Shown: positions 10,813 through 22,308, counted from the stretch's first letter. The stretch: 64,000 nucleotides of DNA from Taxillus chinensis (GCA_023512835.1 CM042084.1:53237031-53301030), one strand, 5' to 3'. Notes: a model not told the origin generated them from the sequence alone. Translations and numbers: made by a program.

Positions 10813-13052
10813 ATGGCAGAAGAAGCGGAAAATAGGTTCACTGGGTTGGAACAGTCACAACAAGAACTGAATGGCAGTATGCAAGCCCTACAGGGGCAAA
10901 TGACCTTAGTTATGGACATGTTGGCAAAATTGACTGGAGAAAGAGAAAGAACCCCAACAGGAGGAACCACAAATCACCATCCAGAGCAAGGACAGGAGGC
11001 TGGTCTGCCACCCAACCTGGCTCCAAGCCTAGATACCCACATATCACCCTACAATGGCACAACCCCCAACTCCAAATCAAACTCACTTCACTATGCCAGC
11101 ATCGGGACATGCAATGGAAGCGGTGGGATCCCCAGCTCTTAAAGAAAACATGGAGTCTCCCATTCTAAGACGACTGGAGGAAAGACTGAAAGCCGTAGAA
11201 GGCATCGACAGCTATGGCATGACCAGCCCACAAGACTTATGCTTAGTCCCTGGAGTGGTGCTGCCACCAAAGTTCAAAATGCCAGAGTTTGAGAAGTTTA
11301 ATGGGACTCGGTGTCCAAAGACACATCTAGCCATATATTGTCAAAAGATGGCTGCTTATGCTGGTGAAGACAAGCTCCTCATGCATTGTTTCCAGGAAAG
11401 CCTAACTGGGGCATCCCTTCACTGGTACTTTCAACTGAATGGCAACCATATCAAGACCTGGAAGGAGTTAGCCACATCCTTTTTGGCACGATACAAACAT
11501 ATCACGGAGCTCGCACTGGACTGATTGGCCCTATAGTCCTTAGAAAAGGGGGCTGAGTAAACTTTCAAGGACTATGCCAGGAGATGGAGAGAGACTGCCG
11601 TAGAGGTTCAACCTCCCCTCACAGAAAGAGAACTCATTACTCTTTTTATCAATACGCTTAAAGGGGTCTACTACGAGAAGCTGATCGGTAACGTCTCTAG
11701 TAGCTTTGCCGACTTGGTCGCATCGAGTGAACGAGTCGAGAGTGGAATTAAAGGAGGAAAGCTAAAGGGTGATGTTGCAGAGACATTGAAAAAGTTCCAA
11801 CCACTAGCAGGAAAAAAGAAGGAAGGTGAGACCAATCTGGTATATCTGTCAAGCCCAACGGTACAACAGGCATTCTACCAAGCGCCAGGGTACTATAGAG
11901 GATCACCAGTAGCCACCTATGCTGCGCTTGTGCCAACTCCCCAATTCACGCCATACTTGCCGCAAGGAGAGTTTTCTTTTCCATATCCAATGGCCCCTAA
12001 CCCGTTTCAACTAAGAGCGTCATACCTAGAGCAACAAAGGGCAACAATTCAAGAAGGTCCAAAGGCCCCATTCCAAGGACAGGGGCAACCGAGGGCCCAG
12101 ACCCAGTATGCAAGAGCGAATCAGGCTCCTCATTGACCATGACAAGAGTTTGACCCGATTCCAATGACATGTTGAATTATATCCCAAGCTTTTAGAAGCA
12201 AGGTTGGTACTCCCTACACCCTTGGGAGAAATAAGGTCTCCTCCCCCAGCTTGGTATAAACCCAATGCCAAATGCGAGTATCATGCTGGTGGAGCAGGAC
12301 ATGATATTGAAAATTGCATAACATTCAAAAGGAAGATTCAAGCATTAAAAGATGCAAAGTGGCTAGATTTTTCTGCACTGACTGGGACGCCAAATGTAAA
12401 TAGTAATCCGCTCCCAGAACATTCACACGATGTCGCTAATATAATAACAGAAGGAAGGCTAGAGAAGGTTTCACAAATACAAATAGAGAAGAGATATTTG
12501 TTTAACCTACTACTGGAGCATGGATATATACTTGCCAAAGACACATCAGAGGTAGTGAAGGGTACAAAGTGGGAGAAACAATGCCCTTATCACGAGATGT
12601 CACGGGGACATGACATTGAGCAATGTAGTGAGTTCACCAGCATGGTACAAAAGGTCATGGACCAGAGGATGATAGAATTCTCAAGAGGAGAGACGGACAA
12701 TCAAAGCCACATGATCCAAGGAGACAATTCATACAAATCACCATGGGTACCAATGCCCCTTGTCTTGAATGCTAAGACTCTAGAAGTCCCGCTACTGCCA
12801 CATGGAATTAGGCCTTTCATCATCCATGTCACTAATCCCGTGTCAGACAAGGAGGAGAGAACCGACATCCCACAATTGCCTCATGGCATTGCACCTATCA
12901 CTATAGGTGTTCCTGCTCCTTTCCCCGTCCCATGGAACTACAGTTGCGAAATAGTCCAGGGAGCCACCACAACAGAAAAGAGAACTAGGAGCGGTAAGGC
13001 TTATGCCCCTGATATGGTGGATAAAGCAAGGAAGGAAAAACTGTGGAACTAG
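10813..13052 (+). pseudogene. gag: gag of element A
   Basis: Gag forms the particle that packages the element's RNA. It starts MAEEAENRFTGLEQSQ with a predicted helical or coiled N-terminus, as in E. The capsid part includes VLPPKFKMPEFEKFNG, MAAYAGEDKLLMHCFQESL and SLHWYFQLNG, then TERELITLFINTLKGVYYEKLIG. The C-terminal part has two repeats of a Cys/His module: CEYHAGGAGHDIENC and CPYHEMSRGHDIEQC (C-X2-H-X5-H-X4-C like), which may bind zinc in place of the usual CCHC knuckle. Frameshifts near 11000 and 12150 and stops such as TGA 11522 and TAG 11534 break it. It ends at 13050-13052. Confidence 0.85.
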
Positions 13053-14292
13053 ACATTGAGCCAATGCTGGAGCCAACTACGAAAGGAGCACCAGTCACTG
13101 AAGGAGAGGTAGCAGAATTTTTGAAACTCATGAAGCAGAGCGAGTATAACATTGTGGATCAGCTAAGTCGATAACCGGCTCGTATCTCATTGCTCTCATT
13201 AATGATGGATTCCCAGCCTCATCGGGAAGCACTACTGAAAGTTCTGAGCCAAGCCTATGTTCCTCCGACCATCTCAGTAGCGAATGTGGATGGACTCACC
13301 AGTAACCTCATCATGAACAACATCATTAGCTTTGGAGATGACGAGCTGCCACAGGAAGGAAAGGGGCACATAAAAGCTCTGCATATTACTGTCAAATGTA
13401 AAGAGCATACCATAGCGCGAGTACTCATTGACAACGGCTCCGCCTTGAACATCATGCCCTTACATATACTGCAACAGCTTCCAATTGATGCATCCTATAT
13501 GCGTCCTTGTACGATGAAGGTACAGGCGTTCGAAGGAGGCAAACGTGATGTGGTGGGAACTCTAGACATTCCACTCCTGATTGGACTAGTTACTTTTACG
13601 GTGGAATTTCAGGTAATGGACATTACACCATATTATAGCTGTTTGTTGGGAAGACCCTGGATCCACATGGCGGGAGCAGTGCCCTCTAGCCTCCATAAAA
13701 AAATGAAATTTGTGATGGGAGACTAGCTCATTTGCGTCTCTGGAGAAACAAGTTTCCTCATCACCAAACCTGCATCAGTCCCATATATTGAAAACGACGA
13801 GGATGTACCGGAATGTTCTTATCGATCCTTTGAGGTCGTGAACATCACTTCTGTACCAAGCTATCATCTCTCGAAGGCATCAAAGATGGTTGCAGCCACC
13901 ATGATCAAACAGGGTTACAAACCAGGGCAAGGATTGGGCCCAAAAGCTCAGGGGATCCAGGAACCGTTGACCATCCAAGAAAATACTGAGAAGTTTGGGT
14001 TGGGCTACATACCTACTAGAGCTGACAAACAAAGGGCAGCTATCAAAAAGAAGGAAATCAGAATGGCAAAGTTGCAGAAGAGGTCGATACAGGAAGAAAA
14101 GAGGAGCTTTCCCCCCTTAAATGTTACATTCCGGAGTGGTGGGTTCATCCACAACAGCCAACCTGAGCCCATGACAGAGTTTGTAGTTGCATTAGATGCA
14201 GATGAGCAGGTGCTAAGCAAGATGACTCTGGTGGTGCAAGGAGTTCCCAATCAGCCATTGAACAATTGGACCAGCCTGGGCCTCCCCATAAT
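13053..14292 (+). pseudogene. Protease plus G-patch-like region of element A
   Basis: The retropepsin cuts the polyprotein. After a linker (TEGEVAEFLKLMKQSEYNIVDQ) the protease core shows ARVLIDNGSALNIMP, where DNG stands in place of the common DTG/DSG, as also in D and E, and ends near YYSCLLGRPWIH. Downstream comes KMVAATMIKQGYKPGQGLGPK, a G-patch-like, glycine-spaced RNA-binding motif seen in this group of elements. In-frame stops lie near 13172 and 13723. The frame runs to ATA-AT at 14292, where the intron donor starts; unspliced RNA would stop at TAA 14294-14296. Confidence 0.85.
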
Positions 14293-14475
14293 GTAATGCC
14301 TAAGGGGTCACTGGGATTTAATGTATTCTATTTAATGTCTTTTGAAGCTATGAACATTGGTTTTCCTTAAACCTTTTCAATAAAATGTACTTTCTTCAAA
14401 TCTTTCATGGTGCATTACATTCATGACATATGCATATCATATTTAGTTACCAACTTGTCATTCTCTTATAAATAG
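14293..14475 (+). other. Predicted intron between protease and RT of A (183 bp)
   Basis: The donor is AT|GTAATG after 14292 and the acceptor is AAATAG|GTATCG before 14476, with a pyrimidine-rich run (cttgtcattctc) upstream. Splicing removes the TAA at 14294 and joins the protease/G-patch frame to the pol frame exactly in phase; the first codons after the acceptor are open. E has GT-AG at the homologous place (25059-24864, 196 bp). A spliced intron between these two coding parts is reported for Ogre elements, which supports the call. Confidence 0.8.
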
Positions 14476-15560
14476 GTATCGCAATGTCAATGAAAACATA
14501 ATATGTGAAAGTGAAACAAGATGCCTAAGGTTTGACCAAAGTCCAAACTGGGAGCAGTTAGTGTTTGAAGCGGATGAGAATGAGGTAGAGGAGACACCCG
14601 AGCTACCAGGAGACATCATACGCTTATTGGAAAGAGAAGATCGTTTACCCATTCCAAGTGAAAACCTAGTAGAGATGGTGAATTTGGGGACCGCAACCGA
14701 ACCAAGAGACTTAAGGATAGGGTCCTTAATAGCCGATGACATCAAAAAACAATTAGTTGAGCTGTTAAAGAACTACATAGATGTGTTTGCATGGTCATAT
14801 CAAGATATGCTGGGATTAGACACAGACATAGTGCAGCATCACATACCATTGAAGCCTGAATGCAAGCCAGTTCAGCAGAAATTAAGAAGAATGAGACCGA
14901 AGATGCTACTGAAGATTAAAGAGGAGGTTAGAAAGCAATAGGACGCAGGTTTTCTAAGTGTCTCCCACTATCCAGAATGGGTGGCCAATGTTGTACCAGT
15001 ACCGAAGAAAGGAGGCAAGGTCCGCATGTGTGCCGATTACAGAGATTTGAACTGGGCCAGTCCGAAGGATAACTTTCCACTTCCTCATATTGATACCCTA
15101 GTAGATAACACAGCAAAGCATGCTCTATTCTCATTCATGGATGGCTTCTCGGGTTACAATCAGATTCGTATGGCCCCTGAACACAAGGAGAGGACCACGT
15201 TCACGACACTTTGGGGCACATTCTGTTATAATGTGATGCCATTTGGTCTGAAGAATGCAGGAACAACCTATTAACGAGCCATGGTGACCCTATTCCACGA
15301 TATGATGCATAAAGAAGTCGAAGTATATGTGGACGACATGATAACCAAATCATGAAGCATTGAAAATCACATTGAAGTACTTCATAAGCTTTTCAACATG
15401 CTACAAAAATATCAGCTGAAATTGAACCCTGAAAAATGCACTTTCGGAGCCATGTCGGGAAAACTGTTGGGTTTCATTGTGACCAAAAAGGAGTTGAAAT
15501 CGATCCAGATAAAGTTCAAGTTATCCAAGAGATGCCGCCACCACGAACCATCAAGGAAGT
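14476..15560 (+). pseudogene. Reverse transcriptase of element A
   Basis: RT copies element RNA into DNA. Following the intron come a conserved lead-in (RFDQSPNWEQL; LLKNYIDVFAWSYQDM) and RT motifs: WVANVVPVPKKGGKVRMC, DYRDLN, NFPLPHIDTL, FSFMDGFSGYNQI, NVMPFGLKNA and the catalytic VYVDDMI. The Asp pair of YVDD is intact. Stops at about 14939 (TAG), 15272 (TAA) and 15352 (TGA) interrupt it. A frameshift near 15490-15530 moves the frame by one before RNase H. Confidence 0.9.
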
Positions 15561-16530
15561 TAGAGGATTCCTTGGGTGATTGAATTACATTGCTCGATTT
15601 ATTTCCCAATTGACAGCCACATGTGAACCCATTTTCAAGACCTTACGGAAGAACAATCCAGAAATTTGGAATGACAAGTGTCAAGAAGCTTTTGACAAGA
15701 TCAAGCAATATCTGTTTAATCTATCTATTTTGGTCCCACTAGTACCAGATAGACCTCTGATATTATACTTGACCATTCAGGAGTCTTCAATGGGTTGTGT
15801 TTTAGGGCAACATAATTCTACATGCAAAAAGGAGCAGGCCATTTATTATCTAAGCAAGAAATTCACCATCAATGAAGAAAACTACACACCATTGGAGAAG
15901 ACATATTGCGCCCTTGTCTGGATAACAAGAAGATTGAGGTAGTACACTCTTTATCATACTACATGGCTGATTTCAAGACATGATCCGCTCAAATATCTCT
16001 TAGAAAAACCATCCATTTCAGGAAGAATCGCCAACTGGCAGCTGATCTTGTCAGAATATGATATCATCTACGTGCCTCAAAAAGCCATAAAAGGAAGTGC
16101 GATAGCTGATTACTTGGCAGACAGAGCATTAGAAGACTATAAGCCTATGACTATAGGCTTTCCTGACGAGCATATCCACATCCTTACGGCAAAAGTATCA
16201 GTCATATGGACGATGTGGTTTGATGGAGCCTCCAGCCTCTTAGGGCACGACATCGGGGCCATCCTTATATCTCCAAAAGGCGAACATTTCCCGATGCCGG
16301 CCAAGTTAACCTTCCTTTTTACCAATAATATAGTAGAATATGAGGCCTGTGTGATGGGACTTCAAGAAGCAATTAGCAAAGGCATCAAAAATTTACGAGT
16401 ATTTGGTGATTCTGCGCTCATCATTTTTCAAGTAAGGGGAGAATGAGAAACTCGAAATCACAAGTTAATTCCATATCGGAAATATGTTACGGAGTTAGAT
16501 GAGCAGTTCGATGACATCACATTCGAGCAT
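15561..16530 (+). pseudogene. RNase H plus second archaeal-type RNase H of element A
   Basis: The first RNase H (15580 onward) starts NYIARFISQLTATCEP and includes LILYLTIQESSMGCVLGQ and YYLSKKFTINEENYTPLEK. A TAG at about 15940 replaces the Gln of RLRQYTL, which is intact in E. The second, archaeal-type RNase H has WTMWFDGASS, NIVEYEACVMGL and LRVFGDSALI, so its acidic residues are present. TGA 16444-16446 then interrupts just before ETRNHKL, at the same codon as in E. Having both RNases H fits the Tat/Ogre lineage. Confidence 0.88.
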
Positions 16531-17934
16531 ATGCCCAGAGAATGTAATCAGCTTCCTGATGCACTGGCAACTCTAGCCTTCCTCCTTCGGTTAGACACAA
16601 AGTTGGAAGTTCAGTCTTTCGATATCCGCATACAAGATACTCCTGCACATTGTATGGCCATTGAAGGAAATATAGAGGAAAAGCCTTGGTACAATGACAT
16701 CAGACAATATTTGCTTAAGCAAGAGTACCCAGCAGAGGCTTCTGAGTCTGATAAAAGAAATATCCGAAGGTCTGCATCCAACTATTATTTCGATGGCTCG
16801 CTTCTGTATAAGAGAAACCATGATATGGTATTACTGCGGTGTGTGTCAAAAGAAGAGTCAATACAGATAATGAAAGAAGTGCACGAAGGGGAATGCGGTT
16901 CACATGCAAACAGACATGCATTAACAAGACAAATCATGCGAATGGGCTATTATTGGGTCACCAGGGAGAAAGATTGCATTGAATATGTGCGCAAATGCCT
17001 CAAGTGTCAAATTTATGGTGATAAGATCCAAGTACCACCATCCAAACTGCATGTGATGGTTTCCCCATGGCCGTTCTCACTTTGGGGCATCGACGTTATT
17101 GGACCAATATCTTCGAAAGCTTCCAATGGTCATCGTTTCATTTTGGTGGCCATCGATTACTTTACCAAGTGGGTAGAAGCAGCATCATATGCTAGTGTTA
17201 CACAAGTTGTGGTACTTAGATTTATGCGGAATAACATTATATGTCGATATGGGCTTCCAGAGCAGATCATCACGGACAATGCCGCCAACTTGAACAGTCG
17301 GATGATGGGTAAGTTGTGTGAAACATACAAAATTCAACAACACAACTCGACTCCCTATCGCCCCAAGATGAATGGAGCAGTCGAGGCAGCCAATAAGAAC
17401 ATTGAAAACATTATCAAAAAGATGATCGAGACATACAAAGATTGGCACGAGAAGCAACCATATGCTTTGCATGCTTACCGCACCTCGGTACGTACATCAA
17501 CTGGGGCAACTCCGTTTTCTTTGGTTTATGGTATGGAAGCAGTTCTACCTGTCGAAGTAGAGATACCTTCCCTCCGAGTACTCAAGGATACTCAACTCGA
17601 AGAAGCAGAATGGGCCCGAAGCCATTATGAGCAGTTAAATTTAATTGAAGGCAAGCGTTTGGCAGCAGTTTGTCGAGGACAGCTGTATCAACAGAGAATG
17701 ATGAATAATTATAATAAAAAGGTGAAGCCTAGAAGCTTTCAAGAGGGTGATCTCGTCCTCAAGAAGCTCTTACCAATCCAGCATGACCATAGAGGCAAGT
17801 GGACTCCTAATTATGAAGGCCCATATGTTATGAAAAAAGCATTCTCAGGAGGCGCATTGATCCTTTCCAAAATGGATGGAGATGAGCTTCCTAATCCGGT
17901 GAATAGCGATGCCGTCAAAAAGTTTTATGCTTAA
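16531..17934 (+). CDS. Integrase of element A (467 codons, intact frame)
   Basis: This is the longest undamaged part of A, though start codon 16531 is only the first Met after the TGA at 16444 and is probably not a natural start. The N-terminal zinc finger has its His pair around HEGECGSHANRH and its Cys pair in KCLKCQIYG. The catalytic core has Asp in GIDVIGPIS, Asp in IITDNAANLNS and Glu in NGAVEAANKNI, a complete DDE set. It continues with STPYRPKMNG, a GATPFSLVYGMEAVLP block and the C-terminal GKWTPNYEGPYV, ending VKKFYA. No chromodomain follows, as expected for Tat/Ogre and unlike C. Confidence 0.92.
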   Translation: MPRECNQLPDALATLAFLLRLDTKLEVQSFDIRIQDTPAHCMAIEGNIEEKPWYNDIRQYLLKQEYPAEASESDKRNIRRSASNYYFDGSLLYKRNHDMVLLRCVSKEESIQIMKEVHEGECGSHANRHALTRQIMRMGYYWVTREKDCIEYVRKCLKCQIYGDKIQVPPSKLHVMVSPWPFSLWGIDVIGPISSKASNGHRFILVAIDYFTKWVEAASYASVTQVVVLRFMRNNIICRYGLPEQIITDNAANLNSRMMGKLCETYKIQQHNSTPYRPKMNGAVEAANKNIENIIKKMIETYKDWHEKQPYALHAYRTSVRTSTGATPFSLVYGMEAVLPVEVEIPSLRVLKDTQLEEAEWARSHYEQLNLIEGKRLAAVCRGQLYQQRMMNNYNKKVKPRSFQEGDLVLKKLLPIQHDHRGKWTPNYEGPYVMKKAFSGGALILSKMDGDELPNPVNSDAVKKFYA

Positions 17935-17978
17935 CTCTCATACCTCCCAACAAGACTCACATTCCTGTAATGAGTGGA

Positions 17979-18081
17979 CTTGGTGAAAACCCGAAAGGGC
18001 ATCAAGGGTAAAATACAAAGCTCCAATAAAAGACAAAAAAGAAATAAGGGCGACTTGGTGAAAACCCGAAAGGGCATCAAG
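17979..18081 (+). other. Paired stem-loop module, GAAA tetraloop (A copies)
   Basis: Copies are at 17979-18006 and 18054-18081, 75 bp apart. Each has CTTGGTG, AAAA, CCC, GAAA, GGG and CATCAAG. Compared with E (CTTAGTG with CACTAAG), one pair changed from A-T to G-C and a neighbour from G-C to G-T wobble, so pairing is kept. The first copy starts only 45 bp after the integrase stop. A non-coding RNA role such as packaging, stability or 3' processing is inference. Confidence 0.6.
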
Positions 18082-19059
18082 GGTAAAATACAAAGCCAAC
18101 AATAAATCCTGAAGGATAAAATCAGTCAGAATCTGAAAGGATCAGAAGCTCAAAAAAATAAGGTTCTTTGCAAATAATGGAAGCAACATCGTCCAGCAGC
18201 AGCAACTGCAAACAGTGGAAGACTTCGTCAAACCTAAGGCACACTCAAATCAAATTTGTACATTATGCTTTTAAGACTTGTAATTCTATTTATCGGATGA
18301 TAACAAGTGGCATTTTATATGATATAAGTATGTTTTGTGGAATTAAACCGACAAAAAATCTATTTTCATCTCCCTAATCATGTTTCATCGTCTTCATCTC
18401 ACATTTAATTAGAATATTTTAAATCCCCAGTAGGCTCCTTTGGCATTACCTTATGAGTTGGGACAAGCTCGAAAACCTCAAACCAGTTAAGCTCCTCAAT
18501 TCAGAGTACCAATATCTACATGGAGCACCAACATATCCAGCCTATGCCCAAGTCAAGCTCCTTAACACAGGGGGCTAAGTCAACTAAGCCCTCCATCCAC
18601 AAAAAGGGAGTTCGCCAGCAAAGATGGAAAGGTCTCCCCAGCTAGAAGGGAAACAAGTTTCCCAACAGTTAGATGTCGGCCAACCTCTCCAGCAGCATTG
18701 AGATGAATCCCCATCCCTGGTAGAACCCTTAGCATTAAAACATTTCACTATGCATGTCCGCATACATTACATTGCATTCCTTGCACCGTTTGCATACATT
18801 CAGCATATTCTGCAATTTCAGGAACGTCATCGCCTCTGAAGATCTCAAGAGCTCATACTCAGCAAGCTCTCGATTAAGCTCTCTAAAAGCTTCCCTTGTT
18901 CAATCTTTCTTAAGCCATTTCCCCAAAGCATCCTTTTAACACTCGAGCACACTTCCCCTCCTTTTTGGGTCACCTCGTAGAGCGATCTCCTTGAGTGAAC
19001 TCGTAGAGGGAGCCCAGATTGGGTGGCTTCCCAAGCTCACCAATCCCCCAAAGCATCTC

Positions 19060-19510
19060 TCTCAAATACCAATCGATGTTTCCAATTCAAGCCTATTATT
19101 GCTGTGGACTTTTTCAATTTCCAATTCAAGCCTATTACGTTGCTGAAGGCTTTCAATTTCCAGTTCGAGCCTATTATGTTGGTGAAGGCTTATTTTCAGT
19201 TCAAGCCTATTATGGGCTTATTTTCAGTTCAAGCCTATCGTTGCTGTGGGCTTTCAATTTTCAGTTCAAGCTTATCGTTGCTGTGGGCTTTCCATTTTCA
19301 GTTCAAGCCTATCATTGCTGTGAGTTTTCAATTTGCAGTTCAAGCCTACCATTGCTATAGGCTTTCAATTCTTATTAGGCCTGAGAGGCATTTTCAATTC
19401 TTATTAGGCTTGAGATGCTTTTTCCATATCTGTTAGGCCTGAGATGCCTTTTCAATTCCTGTTAAGTATGAGATGCCTTTTTCATTCCTATTAGGCTTTA
19501 GATGCCTCAG
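19060..19510 (+). repeat. Two minisatellites in A's 3' noncoding region
   Basis: Array 1 (about 19080-19365) repeats 'ttcaagcctat...ttgctgtgggctttcaatttcc'-like units of 30-38 bp. Array 2 (about 19365-19510) repeats 'ttaggcctgagatgcctttt...ttcaattc' units of about 30 bp. Both are degenerate. Arrays just upstream of the polypurine tract also occur in E. Confidence 0.75.
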
Positions 19511-19682
19511 CAAAATTGTGCAACACCCACGGGCCTGAGAAGCCCCTTTTCATTCTTGGAGACAAACTCACAACATCCTACACTCCTTCTACTCCAATGA
19601 TAGGTAAGTTAGGTAAGTGCATCAACCCATCCAAAATGATTCCCTTTTATCTTTGTACACTGTTTATATACAAACAATGCAC

Positions 19683-19695
19683 AAAGAGGGGCAGC
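19683..19695 (+). other. Polypurine tract of A
   Basis: AAAGAGGGGCAGC directly precedes the TGTTGG start of the right LTR, and is identical to E's tract. Confidence 0.88.
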
Positions 19696-20590
19696 TGTTG
19701 GATCCCATTTTGTCCGGGTTGGACATATATATTCATTTTCAGCTTTATTATTCCATATCTGTTACTAACTTTGTATAGAAAAATAAAGAGGCATAACCAT
19801 TAAGACAAAGGGTGGGAAAGAGACAGTCACAGATGATAGAAAATCAAATTTGAGAATCAACGCCTCTGACCATACTCAATTATAAGGTCAAACGAAGAAA
19901 ATGTGGTCAAAACAGCGTTCAGGCTGCTAACAGCGGTCAAAACAATAATTGACTTTCCCAAATAGCACTTCGAATCAGGTCATGAACCTCATTTTCCTAT
20001 TCTACTTGTCGTTATGAGAATTTTGATATATATTGTATATATTCATTCCCGTAGCATTTTTTTTTTAAAAAAAATCAAAAATATTTTTTTTGGTAATAAG
20101 ACAGTTTCGAGATGCGCAACATAGCCTTAGCACAAAATGAAACCATTTAAAAAAAAAAAAGTGAACAGTACTCCCGCATACTGTTCATGAACTGCACGCA
20201 CCTCAGCAAGCACGTTCTGCCGAATCAATAAACTGCACGTTCTCACTAATTCAATCATATATTTTTGTTATTCAAATTAAATTCAAAATAAATAAAAAAC
20301 CTGCATGTTACGTGACTTGTCATTAATGCATGTTCTGCAGTTTTGACCAACATGCATTATTAACAAAAGGCCAAAACAATGTGATCGGGACTGAGTGACT
20401 CACATGACAGCACTTTGCAGAATCTCGGGCGAAAGAATCAGCAATCATAGGTGTGCATTAATTGGGGCAATGCATTAATTGGGACAAAACATTAATTAGG
20501 ATAATAAAATATTTAATAAACCATCCATAAATGGCATCTCTCTCCCACTCACATTCACTCTTATGGATTCCTTCCATTCCTAAAAAAAAG

Positions 20591-20591
<1 letters not shown>

Positions 20592-20686
<95 letters not shown>
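20592..20686 (+). repeat. (CT)n microsatellite, right LTR of A
   Basis: About 47 CT units, close to the left LTR's count of about 44. Confidence 0.95.
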
Positions 20687-20689
<3 letters not shown>

Positions 20690-21562
20690 TTGCGTGCTCA
20701 CACCCCCAAAAGCAAAAAAAAAATTGATAACCTCATTATCTCTCTCTCTCTCCTACGAGCTCTCCTCCCTATAACCCAAAAATCAATTAAATCCTCACAT
20801 CATTACACACACACCCTCTCTCTCCAATCACCCACTCTCTCATACGGCAACACCTCCATCCACTCCCAAAAAAAAAAACATCACCCTACCTTCCCATTTT
20901 CTCCCTTACGATCTCCAAAAAAAAAAACATAAAAAAGCTCTCAACCTTTATTCTCTTCCAAGCCCAATCTCAAAAACGAATTTCCCCCCAAAAAGCCACT
21001 CTCCCTCTTCCTTTCTCTTCATTTTCCTTCCCAAAACCCAAATAAAAAAACCTCATATTTCATCCCAAAAGTCCCACGAATTTTTCCAAAAAAAGCCTAC
21101 TCTCTCTTCCTTCCTCTCCACTCTCCTTTCCCAAAACACAAATAAAAAAACATCATTTTTCATCCCAAAAAATCCTACGAAAATTTTCAAAAAAAATCAT
21201 CCTCTCTCTCATTTTTCAATCTTCAAACAAAAAAAAACCCAAAAATCATTACATATCTCCCTTCCTTTACAACAATAAATTAAACCCAATTATCTCCAAT
21301 CCCTCCCAAGTTCCGATCCGTCTCCGGCGTCAATTTCAAGTTCCGGCCAAGCTCCAGCGCGTTGCACAAGGCGAGTTCACAGTTTTCCACTGGACTAGGA
21401 GTTTCTTTCGACACTACCGACGCCCACAGGATAGCTCGGACGTGGTGCTGCTGTCAAGATCGATAAAGTCAGTTCCGCTACCCTTTTTGCTTATTTTGTG
21501 CTATATTGCTAAATTTTGTTTTTTTGTTATTTGTGTTTCCTCTTTTCTTTTTTGTTTAGGCG

Positions 21563-22308
21563 CTGTAATATTATTTTTATCTCTTTGTATTTTTTTTCTT
21601 TTCTTGTTGTATTTTTTACTTTTGTTTGTTTAGTTTGTTGTATGGAATTGTAATATATACAAAGCAAAAACAAAAAAAAAAAGAGCAACAAACAAAAAGA
21701 GAAAACAAAAAAAGAGAGACAAAAAAAAGAGAAGAGATTGTATTTAGTATTCCGGTACACACACCACACAATTGTTTAATTTTTGGTTTTAGTTATTTTT
21801 ATTTCTTTGCTATGTTGCATGCTTTTATTGTTGTGGTAATAAATGTAAAAAACATTTTTTTAAACTCAAATCAATACAAAAATATATGGTTTTATTAGGC
21901 ATATGTTCAAAAAAAAAAGTGTAATTTTTTTTTTTACAAAAAATAATATGCTGTAATATTATTTTTATCTCTCTGTATTTTTTTTTCTTTTTTTTCTCTT
22001 CTTGTTGTATTTTTTACTTTTGTTTGTTTATTTTGTTGTATGTAACTATAATATGTACAAAGCAAAAAAAAAAAAAAACGAGCAACAAACAAAAAGAGAA
22101 AACAAAAAAAGAGAGACAAAGAAAAGGGAAGGGATTGTATTTAGTATTTCGGTACACACACCACACAATTGTTTAATTTTTGGGTTTAGTTATTTTTATT
22201 TCTTTGCTATGTTGCATGTTTTTATTGTTGTGGTAAAAAAATGTAAAAAATGTTTTTTTTAAACTCAAATCAATACAAAAATATATGGTTTTATTAGGCA
22301 TATGTTCC
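21563..22308 (+). repeat. 388 bp tandem duplication private to A's right LTR
   Basis: The segment starting ctgtaatattatttttatctct at 21563 starts again at 21951 and runs through ttattaggcatatgttc both times, with about 30 bp of T/A-rich sequence between. The left LTR has it once (from about 6868). The two halves differ by small changes, so the duplication is not brand new. Confidence 0.85.

Larger units (their letters stand above)
17935..19682 (+). other. 3' noncoding region of element A
   Basis: 1.75 kb from integrase stop to polypurine tract. It starts with a hairpin pair (17979-18081), continues with non-coding sequence that resembles parts of E's 3' region (for example ggcattacc and gtagag words), and ends with two minisatellites (19060-19510). 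The stretch at 19640-19690 is also shared with E, including cttgtacac...tacaaac words next to the purine tract. No protein is supported. Confidence 0.8.

Noticed and set aside
16444..16446. Selenocysteine or other recoding of the shared TGA
   Set aside because: Land plants lack the selenocysteine machinery to my knowledge, and no recoding structure is evident; mutation or simple readthrough is more likely.
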